A stretch of DNA of 43,003 bases. Source: Hymenobacteraceae bacterium. Its GTDB lineage: Bacteria; Bacteroidota; Bacteroidia; Cytophagales; Hymenobacteraceae. A model generated the notes under the pieces. That model did not search any database, was not told the origin of the DNA, and saw nothing but the letters and a program-made list of their open reading frames with translations. A program made the translations under genes and the position numbers. Positions 31,263 to 37,409 of this stretch are shown here, one piece after another; the first letter of the stretch is position 1; every line of letters starts with the position of its first letter. The DNA is taken from the NCBI GenBank assembly GCA_022701825.1, contig JAKONR010000295.1, forward strand, positions 1 through 43,003, in the 5' to 3' direction.

Positions 31263-32090
31263 TTAGTTAGTGTTGATTTGGGTGACGCTGAACATGCCGG
31301 CCGCGTAGTTCTGGGCTATTTGTACCGACTGCGCGCTGGGCATGTGCGCGCCCATGAAAGTGCTGAGCGTAACCGGGTTAGGGCCGTCAAATAGCTTCGC
31401 CACGTTGGCTTGCAGTGCGATGGTCGGGGCCTTGTCGGTGCGCACGGTCAGCTTATTGCTGCCGAATGCAGGCGTGGCCGTGACGATGGCATTGGGGGTG
31501 CTGTTATTGCCCCAGCCCCCGATATGGCAGGTGAGCGGCTTCGTGGGGTTGGTCGAGGTCAGCGTGCCTTCCATCTTCAGAAAGATGTGGCCGCTGTTCC
31601 AGGTCCAGTACATATTATAAGCCTGGTTGAGGGCTTCGAGCTTGCCGGTAAAATCGAGCGGGTTGGTGAGGCCAGTTCTTTGGGCATCAACGCCCACGAT
31701 GAAGCTCACGCCGGTGTAGTCGCCCGTCGGCACGTTGGGCACCGTGAAGCTCAGGGTTTTGGCCGTGGCCTGGTCTACCAGAAAGTACGTGTCGGGCGCG
31801 GCGTAGGTCGTGCCGTCGCTTTTCGTAAACTTGATGTTAGACAGGTAATACTCGAACGTGCTGACGGTGAACGTTTCACCGGTCGAGGTAGTGGCGACTG
31901 AGCTATTGAGCACGAGCGGCGTGGGCGGCTGCACGCCCACGACGTTGGTGTTGGGCACCACGTTTTGCACCGTAAAATTGACCGAGCCCGTGCTGGTAGC
32001 TTCGGGCGTATCGCTGTCTTTTTTGCAGCCGCTGAATAGGGCCAGCGGCGCGGCCAGCAGAAAAAGTGCGGAAAGGGTACGGTTTTTCAT
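31263..32090 (-). CDS. MbnP-like copper-binding lipoprotein
   Basis: A 275-residue lipoprotein: signal peptide with lipobox (ALFSGC, Cys22), then a beta-rich domain with the MbnP family phrases FTVSTFEYYLSNIKF near 75-89, a GVD at 133-135, and MYWTWNSGHIFLKMEG at 160-175, which contains the two conserved Trp. The family includes MbnP of methanobactin operons, which binds copper after a partner di-haem enzyme (MbnH) oxidises a Trp to kynurenine. I use the ATG at 32090; the track ORF extends into the divergent promoter region without homology-like sequence. First gene of its operon, preceded directly by a TACGTTTG box. No methanobactin precursor gene is visible, as is common for such pairs outside methanotrophs. 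Confidence 0.85.
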   Translation of the reverse strand: MKNRTLSALFLLAAPLALFSGCKKDSDTPEATSTGSVNFTVQNVVPNTNVVGVQPPTPLVLNSSVATTSTGETFTVSTFEYYLSNIKFTKSDGTTYAAPDTYFLVDQATAKTLSFTVPNVPTGDYTGVSFIVGVDAQRTGLTNPLDFTGKLEALNQAYNMYWTWNSGHIFLKMEGTLTSTNPTKPLTCHIGGWGNNSTPNAIVTATPAFGSNKLTVRTDKAPTIALQANVAKLFDGPNPVTLSTFMGAHMPSAQSVQIAQNYAAGMFSVTQINTN

Positions 32091-32096
32091 GAAGCG

Positions 32097-32104
32097 CAAA
32101 CGTA
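32097..32104 (-). promoter_or_regulatory. -7 promoter box of the MbnP operon (TACGTTTG, minus strand)
   Basis: TACGTTTG followed by C is an exact match to TAnnTTTG and ends 6 bases before the ATG at 32090, predicting a leaderless or near-leaderless mRNA. A partial TTGG lies upstream at a spacing shorter than usual. Confidence 0.55.
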
Positions 32105-32347
32105 AGAATGAAGATTCAGCCAACGCCACCGCCCGGTGGCTACCACCTGTTTGCTGGCCGCGTAGGTCGCTTTTTAGGCCACCTCTTGCACACGCGCCAG
32201 CGTCAGAAAGTTCAGCACTAACTACTGCTAAACTAGTGCACTTCGCTGAGTAAGCTGTGAAGCACCAGCTCAGTTTCGACCGAGCCCGTAGCGTAAAGTT
32301 GCAACAGATTGAGCGGATTGTCCTTTTTAAAGCCAAAAAACAGCCTG

Positions 32348-32355
32348 TACCTTTG
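32348..32355 (+). promoter_or_regulatory. -7 promoter box of the divergent TonB/PepSY operon (TACCTTTG)
   Basis: TACCTTTG matches TAnnTTTG, 29 bases before the GTG start at 32385. A T-rich CCTTTTTAAAG lies near -33. The 294-base region 32091-32384 holds both divergent promoters and no gene I can support. Confidence 0.55.
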
Positions 32356-32384
32356 TAGCCGAAAACCCTATCGTTTCCTGCCGC

Positions 32385-32759
32385 GTGAAATCATTTTTCG
32401 CCTATTTGCTGGTGGCCCTGGTGCTGCTGCAAACCTTCAGCCGCGAGCTGTTGGTGGTGGATTTCACGCTCAACCAAGCCACCATCACGGCGCGCTTTTG
32501 CGTAAACAAAGCCCGCCCCGCGCTGCACTGCGACGGTAAGTGCTACTTCGCCAAAAAGCTGAAGCAGCAGGAGGAGCGCGAAAACAAAGCCCCCAGCCCC
32601 CTGAAAGAGCGGCTGGAAATGCTGCCCGCTGCCTTTGGCGGTGGCTGGCAGGCGCCCGCCGTGGCCCGCGTGCCGCAGGCGGCCCAGCGCTACGCACCGC
32701 TGGTGGCGGGGCACTACGCCGCGCCGCTGGGCGCGGTTTTTCACCCGCCTTTAGGCTAA
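32385..32759 (+). CDS. Small membrane-anchored Cys-motif protein heading the TonB/PepSY operon
   Basis: A 124-residue protein of unknown function, GTG start. An N-terminal hydrophobic helix (FFAYLLVALVLLQTF) anchors it; after TLNQATITARFC come three cysteines spaced C-x9-C-x3-C (Cys39, Cys49, Cys53; FCVNKARPALHCDGKC), then a charged helix (KKLKQQEERENK) and a C-terminus with HPPLG. I recall similar small proteins ahead of TonB receptor and PepSY genes in Bacteroidota, but no biochemical function. The Cys and His residues suggest metal or haem binding. It is 115 bases before the receptor gene, with an inverted repeat between them. Confidence 0.72.
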   Translation: MKSFFAYLLVALVLLQTFSRELLVVDFTLNQATITARFCVNKARPALHCDGKCYFAKKLKQQEERENKAPSPLKERLEMLPAAFGGGWQAPAVARVPQAAQRYAPLVAGHYAAPLGAVFHPPLG

Positions 32760-32777
32760 AACAACCTTCGTGGGAAT

Positions 32778-32846
32778 GGTGTAGGGCACGCTTTAGCTTG
32801 CCTTTTTGAAGCTATGCGCGTGGCAAGCTAAAGCTTACCCTACACC
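32778..32846. repeat. GGTGTAGGG...TTAGCTTGCC inverted repeat, copy 2
   Basis: Arms 32778-32802 and 32822-32846 are 25 bases each with 23 complementary positions, separated by 19 bases. It belongs with 18285-18358. It could act as a hairpin between the small Cys protein gene and the receptor gene. Confidence 0.85.
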
Positions 32847-32874
32847 CTTGTGTTTTTAGCTTAATCAACAGGGG

Positions 32875-35211
32875 ATGAAATCATTATTTATTACTGCCGG
32901 GCTGGCCGCGACCAGCCTGAGCAGCGCCTACGCGCAGCAAATCGGGCTGCGCGGTACCGTTTTGGATGCCCAAACCCAACAAGCCCTGCCGGGCGTCACG
33001 GTCATGGTGCCGGGCACCAGCCTGGGTACTACCACCGATGCGCAAGGCCGCTTCGATTTGCCCGCCACTGATGCGCGGGAGCTAACCATAACATTTATAG
33101 GATATAACGCGCAAAAGGTGCGCGTGCCCGTCGATGGCCGCCCGCTCACGGTGCGGCTCGAAGCGGCGCCCGTGTCGCTGCAAGGCGTGGTGGTGTCGGC
33201 CAGCCGCGAGCAGGAAAAGCGTACCGAGGCCCCGGTCGCCATCAGCCAGGTTTCGCCGCAGCTCATTGCCGACACCAAGGCCACGGCCCCGTACCAGCTG
33301 CTCAACAAAGTGGCGGGCGTGTACATGGTGAATCTCGGCAACGAGCAGCACATGATGGCTATTCGCCAGCCCATTAGCACCAACGCGGTGTACCTGTATT
33401 TGGAGGACGGCTTGCCCATCCGGCCCATCGGTATCTTCAACCACAACGCGCTGTACGAGATAAACCAGGCGGGCGTGCGCAGCATCGAAGTGGTGAAGGG
33501 GCCGGCCTCGTCGCTCTACGGCTCCAACGCCATTGGCGGGGCCATCAACTTCCTGAGCCAGCGGCCGACGCCGCTGCCCACGGCGGGCGTGTCGGTGCAG
33601 GGCGACAATTTTGGCTACCGCCGCGCCGATGCCAGCGCTAGCGGCACGATGGGCAAGCTGGGGCTGTACGCGGGCGGCTACGCGGCGCGCCAACGAACTG
33701 GCTGGCAAGATTATACGAATTTCGATAAGCAGTCGTGGACGTTGCGGGCTGACTACGCTTTCAGCCCCAAAACCCGGCTTATTGGCACCGGTACCTACAA
33801 TTACCTCAACACCCAAACGCCCGGCACGCTCGACAGCACCCGCTTCTACAGCCGCCGCTACCAGAGCAACAACCGCTTCACTAACCGCGTGGTGACGGCC
33901 GTGCGCGCCAGCCTGCGCCTGGAGCACGAGTGGAGCCCAAGCCAGCAAACGGCCCTCACCGGCTTTTATCGCTACAACTCGACGGGCCAGCTGCCGAGCT
34001 ACTTCATCAGCGACGTGCGGCTGAATGGCGTGTACCAAAGCTCGAGTGGGCAGGTCAACAATCAGTCCTTCAACAGCTACGGGGCGCTGGTGCAGCACCG
34101 CGCCGACCTGGGTTTTCTGAATTCGCGGCTCATCGTGGGCGGGTATTTCGACTACAGCCCTAGCACGTATTGGGCGCGCTTTCTGAGCATTCAGAAAGAC
34201 GTGGCCAATAACTACTATACCGGCTACACCGACACGGGCCGGCTGCTCGACGACTACCAAACCGACCTATACAACGCGGCGGCCTACGCCCAATACGAGG
34301 TGCAAGCCACTGAAAATCTGCGCGTAGTGGGCGGCGTGCGCTACGACCGGGTGCGGTACAACTTCGTGAACCACCTCAGCGGCAGCCAGACGTCCAAAAA
34401 GGCGGCCCAGAACAATACATACAACATCGTGGCCCCCAAACTGGGTCTGACTTATGCGCTCGGCGCCAGCCAGGGCGTATACGCCAACTTCAGCACCGGT
34501 TTTCAGCCGCCCGAAACGGGCAGCTTGTATAGCTCGCGCCAGCAGATTGAGCTGAAGCAGGCCAATTTCAAGAACTACGAGGCCGGCGGCTGGGTGGCGC
34601 TGTTTGAGCGCAAGCTGTACGCCGACGTGAGCCTTTACCAGATGGAGGGACGCAACGAGATTGTGAGTGTCTTGCAGGCCGACAACACGACGCAGAGCGA
34701 AAACGTGGGCGCTACGCGCCACCAAGGCGTAGAATACACGTTGACTTATGCGCCTATTTCGGAGGTGAATTTCCGCCTCAGCGGTACCAATGCCCGGCAC
34801 AGCTACGTGGAATACAGTGAAGTAGTGCAGGGCCGCAACCGCGACTACTCGGGCAACCGCATGCTGAACGCGCCCAACTGGATTGCCAATGCGGAGGTGT
34901 TCTACAAGCCGCGTTTTGTGTCCGGCGCCCGCCTCGGGCTGGAGTACCAGCGCGTCGGGAAATACTACACCGACCCGGCCAATACCAAAACCTACGCCGG
35001 CTACCACCTGCTAAACCTGCGCCTGGGCTACCGCCTGCCGCAAGCCAGCCTGCGCGGCCTAGAGCTGTGGGCCAACGTGGTAAACCTCAGCAACGAGCTG
35101 TACGCCACCACGGTAACGACCAACCAATACGGCACCACCTACCAGGCCGCCGCGCCGCGCACCTACACGCTGGGCCTGGGCTACGCCCTCGCGGCCAAGG
35201 CTCGGGACTGA
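32875..35211 (+). CDS. TonB-dependent outer-membrane receptor (siderophore/metallophore type)
   Basis: A 778-residue receptor: signal peptide (LFITAGLAATSLSSAYAQQ), a carboxypeptidase-regulatory-like domain about 22-105 (LRGTVLDAQTQQALPGVTV), a TonB-box-like GVVVSA near 104, plug domain about 115-235 with IRSIEVVKGPASSLYGSNAIGGAINF-type signature, then the barrel ending TYTLGLGYALAAKARD. The plug lacks the CC pair seen in the other receptor of this window. The PepSY-TM gene 82 bases downstream and the small Cys protein upstream suggest uptake of ferric siderophore or another metal complex followed by reduction in the periplasm. The ligand is not known. Confidence 0.92.
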   Translation: MKSLFITAGLAATSLSSAYAQQIGLRGTVLDAQTQQALPGVTVMVPGTSLGTTTDAQGRFDLPATDARELTITFIGYNAQKVRVPVDGRPLTVRLEAAPVSLQGVVVSASREQEKRTEAPVAISQVSPQLIADTKATAPYQLLNKVAGVYMVNLGNEQHMMAIRQPISTNAVYLYLEDGLPIRPIGIFNHNALYEINQAGVRSIEVVKGPASSLYGSNAIGGAINFLSQRPTPLPTAGVSVQGDNFGYRRADASASGTMGKLGLYAGGYAARQRTGWQDYTNFDKQSWTLRADYAFSPKTRLIGTGTYNYLNTQTPGTLDSTRFYSRRYQSNNRFTNRVVTAVRASLRLEHEWSPSQQTALTGFYRYNSTGQLPSYFISDVRLNGVYQSSSGQVNNQSFNSYGALVQHRADLGFLNSRLIVGGYFDYSPSTYWARFLSIQKDVANNYYTGYTDTGRLLDDYQTDLYNAAAYAQYEVQATENLRVVGGVRYDRVRYNFVNHLSGSQTSKKAAQNNTYNIVAPKLGLTYALGASQGVYANFSTGFQPPETGSLYSSRQQIELKQANFKNYEAGGWVALFERKLYADVSLYQMEGRNEIVSVLQADNTTQSENVGATRHQGVEYTLTYAPISEVNFRLSGTNARHSYVEYSEVVQGRNRDYSGNRMLNAPNWIANAEVFYKPRFVSGARLGLEYQRVGKYYTDPANTKTYAGYHLLNLRLGYRLPQASLRGLELWANVVNLSNELYATTVTTNQYGTTYQAAAPRTYTLGLGYALAAKARD

Positions 35212-35215
35212 GCAT

Positions 35216-35281
35216 GTAAAACGGAGTGGCACTCCGTTTTTACGGTAGTAGAGCAAAAAACGGAGTGCCACTCCGTTTTAC
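35216..35281. repeat. Double palindrome ACGGAGTGGCACTCCGT, possible bidirectional terminator
   Basis: Two copies of the near-perfect palindrome ACGGAGTGGCACTCCGT, each flanked by A and T runs, are arranged as an inverted repeat: 35216-35241 is an exact complement of 35256-35281. The first hairpin begins 5 bases after the receptor stop and ends in TTTTT. It could attenuate transcription between receptor and PepSY genes. Confidence 0.88.
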
Positions 35282-35293
35282 ATTCTTGCTTAT

Positions 35294-36940
35294 ATGGCTA
35301 GTAATCAATATTATATCAAAGAGCCGGCCGTGGCTGCGCCCACGCGCCCGGCCTCGCCCGTGCGGCGCTTCGTGGGCCGCTACATGTACCGCTGGCACCG
35401 GCTGCTGGGTTTGCTCACGGTGGTGCCGGTGGTGCTGTGGGCGCTCAGCGGCCTCTCGCACCCGTTGATGTCCAACCTGTTGCGGCCCACCATCGCGCAC
35501 GAAACGGTGCCCGCGCCGCCGCTCACGGCGGCCGCCCTGGCGGTGCCCGTGGCGCAGGTGCTGGCGTGGCACCATTTGCCCACCGTGCAAAACGTGCGCG
35601 TGGTGTGGGCTAATAAACAGGCTTATTACCAGGTTACTACGGCTTCGGGCAAGCTGCGCTACTTTGGCACGGCCGATGGCCGCGAGCTGCCCGGTGGCGA
35701 CCGTGCTTACGCCGAAGCGGTGGCCCGCTACCTGCTGGCCGACTCGACCAGCGCCGTGGCCAGCGCCGAGCGCCTGACCCGCTACACGGCCGATTACAAG
35801 TTTATCAATCGCCTGCTGCCAGTCTGGAAAATCACATTCGCCCGCCCCGATGGCATGGCCGTGTTCATCGAAACCGGGCACAGTCGCCTGGGCACGTTTA
35901 ATAACCACGCTCGCGCCACCTTTTTGTGGGTGTTCGGGATGATGCACAACTGGGATTTTCTCGACGGGCTGCCCCGGCCGCTGCACCTAGGTATTATGTT
36001 GGTTTTCACGACTATAATCTGGCTGTCGGCCCTGAGCGGCTTGGTTATTTACGGCTTCGTGCGGGGCAAAATGCGGCAGCCGCGCTCGGCGCAGGATGCC
36101 GTGGGCTGGCTGCGCAAGCGGCACCGCACGCTGGGGCTGTGGGTGGCGTTCGTCACGTTCACGTTTGCCCTCAGCGCCTCGTACCATCTGTGGCAAAAGT
36201 TCACGCCCGACCGCCGCGACGACGTGGCGCGGGTATCGCTGTTTGCCGCTAAAGACCTGACAATACCTCTAGCTGGTTCGTTGGCTTATGGCGACCTTGC
36301 TACCCTTCCGATAACGCAGGTATCGCTGGCGCGGGTGGGCGGCCAGCCTTACTACCGCTTGGTGAGCAAGGCGGCCGACGGCCACCCCACCGTGCAGTAC
36401 CGCAGCACCCGCGACGGCCAACTGCTGCCCGACGGCGAGTTTCGCTACGCCGCCGAACTCGGCCAGGAATTCATGGCCAAGCTGAATACCACCGTGCCCG
36501 GCGCGGCCAGCGCCACCAACCCCGAAAGCCTATCGGCCGCCGCCGACTGCTGCGAAGCGCCCGGCCTCGTGGCCGAAACTAAAACGACTATTGGCACGCC
36601 GGCCGCCAGCCCGGCACCCGCGCAGGCTAATTTGGCTAGCCCCGAGCTGGTTACGAAGTTCGCCGGTGAGTATGGCTTCGTCAATAAGCGCCTGCCCGTG
36701 GTGAAGCTGGCCTTTGCCGGCGCGGGCCACCCGGCGCTGTACGTGGAGCCGGCCACCGGCCGCCTGGCTGCCTACGTCACCGACGATGCCCGGCGCGAAG
36801 GGCTGTCGTTCGCCGTGCTGCACAAGTTCTTTTTGATGGACTGGGCCGGTAAAACCGTGCGCGACTTCGTTGCCATGTTTTCGGCGCTGGGCGTGCTGGT
36901 AGTCACGCTCTACGGGCTGGTGCTGCTGCTGCGCCGGTAA
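35294..36940 (+). CDS. PepSY-associated TM helix protein with a periplasmic Cys-Cys pair
   Basis: A 548-residue inner-membrane protein of the PepSY_TM family, linked to iron or flavin/haem-mediated metallophore reduction near TonB receptors. Helices are at about 34-57 (RWHRLLGLLTVVPVVLWALSGL), 232-256, 280-300 and 526-546, with PepSY-like domains between (60-190 and 310-510). Conserved His are in RWHR and at 57, 218 and 298. A disordered Ala/Pro-rich linker (about 405-450) carries DCCEAP with Cys419-Cys420, reminiscent of CC pairs in the other metal operon. It closes the operon; the terminator downstream faces the opposite strand. Confidence 0.88.
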   Translation: MASNQYYIKEPAVAAPTRPASPVRRFVGRYMYRWHRLLGLLTVVPVVLWALSGLSHPLMSNLLRPTIAHETVPAPPLTAAALAVPVAQVLAWHHLPTVQNVRVVWANKQAYYQVTTASGKLRYFGTADGRELPGGDRAYAEAVARYLLADSTSAVASAERLTRYTADYKFINRLLPVWKITFARPDGMAVFIETGHSRLGTFNNHARATFLWVFGMMHNWDFLDGLPRPLHLGIMLVFTTIIWLSALSGLVIYGFVRGKMRQPRSAQDAVGWLRKRHRTLGLWVAFVTFTFALSASYHLWQKFTPDRRDDVARVSLFAAKDLTIPLAGSLAYGDLATLPITQVSLARVGGQPYYRLVSKAADGHPTVQYRSTRDGQLLPDGEFRYAAELGQEFMAKLNTTVPGAASATNPESLSAAADCCEAPGLVAETKTTIGTPAASPAPAQANLASPELVTKFAGEYGFVNKRLPVVKLAFAGAGHPALYVEPATGRLAAYVTDDARREGLSFAVLHKFFLMDWAGKTVRDFVAMFSALGVLVVTLYGLVLLLRR

Positions 36941-36973
36941 TAGCGCAGGCCGGACTCCGCGACTTGGGTTAGC

Positions 36974-37032
36974 AAAAAAAAACGCCTCCCCGCGTCTCAG
37001 CGCTAGTCAGCGCCGGGCGGCGGGGAGGCGTT
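36974..37032 (-). terminator. Minus-strand intrinsic terminator with a nine-T tail
   Basis: The stem AACGCCTCCCCGC (36981-36993) pairs with GCGGGGAGGCGTT (37020-37032), with an inner GCGCT/AGCGC stem, and on the minus strand is followed by nine T. On the plus strand the hairpin is followed by GCTGCG, so it is oriented to the left. Confidence 0.85.
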
Positions 37033-37190
37033 GCTGCGTCGCCTGGTACTCACCCCCGGCAAGCCAGCGACAACCGGGCCCAAAAGCCCGCTTTTTGACC
37101 TGGTTTCGGCCCGCGCCTACCAGCTTTTCAATTGGGCTTGGAGGCCACCGGTGAAACCAAGTAGGTTGCCTTTCTCAATAGCTCAGCTTA
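36974..37190 (-). ncRNA. Candidate structured small RNA, minus strand, unassigned
   Basis: A minus-strand intrinsic terminator at 36974-37032 has no minus-strand protein gene upstream within reach: the next one starts beyond 40.5 kb, behind a 3-kb plus-strand gene. The 160 bases feeding it are GC-rich and can form several stems on the minus strand: CCTAC/GTAGG, CTTGG/CCAAG, CGGGCC/GGCCCG, GTCGCTGG/CCAGGCGAC, plus a possible GGTTTC/GAAACC pseudoknot. Sequence further right is AT-rich, consistent with a promoter. I saw none of the hallmark words of RNase P RNA, tmRNA, SRP RNA or the common riboswitches. The 5' end is a guess. A 6S-like or lineage-specific RNA is possible. Confidence 0.4.
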
Positions 37191-37251
37191 CACGAATGAA
37201 CTGATAGCTGGCTAAAGATGATATCATAAATATGCAAATGAAATGAGTTTG

Positions 37252-37269
37252 GCTATTTAGCTAAATAGC
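37252..37269. promoter_or_regulatory. Perfect 18-bp palindrome, operator candidate
   Basis: GCTATTTAGCTAAATAGC is an exact 9+9 palindrome 10 bases upstream of a TTTG -33 element. A half site AGCTATT recurs at 37286. The size and symmetry suit a dimeric regulator controlling the beta-helix gene, the candidate RNA, or both. Confidence 0.5.
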
Positions 37270-37279
37270 TTGATAAAAA

Positions 37280-37313
37280 TTTGTAAGCTATTGAAAGTAA
37301 ATGCTTATTTTTG
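37280..37313 (+). promoter_or_regulatory. Promoter for the beta-helix protein gene (TTTG ... TATTTTTG)
   Basis: TTTG at 37280-37283 and TATTTTTG at 37306-37313 match both Bacteroidota elements with a 22-base gap, slightly over the usual spacing. The predicted leader to the ATG at 37410 is about 90 bases. Confidence 0.55.
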
Positions 37314-37409
37314 TCATGCCTGGCTGATTGTATACAGGCTGCGTAAAATATTTTATTGAATTAGTGCAAAATAATAGTTTAGTCCCCTATACTTCCCGTT
37401 TCAGTTTAA

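Noticed and set aside
31263-32336. Long form of the MbnP-like protein starting at 32336
   Set aside because: The extra 82 residues have no signal peptide logic; the ATG at 32090 starts a clean lipoprotein signal and has a promoter box beside it.
36974-37032. Hairpin as the terminator of the PepSY gene
   Set aside because: The T run is on the minus-strand side; on the plus strand the hairpin is followed by GC-rich sequence.
36974-37190. RNase P RNA, tmRNA or SRP RNA
   Set aside because: The conserved words GAGGAAAGTCC, the tmRNA tRNA-like ends and the SRP GGAA-loop motif are not present on either strand.
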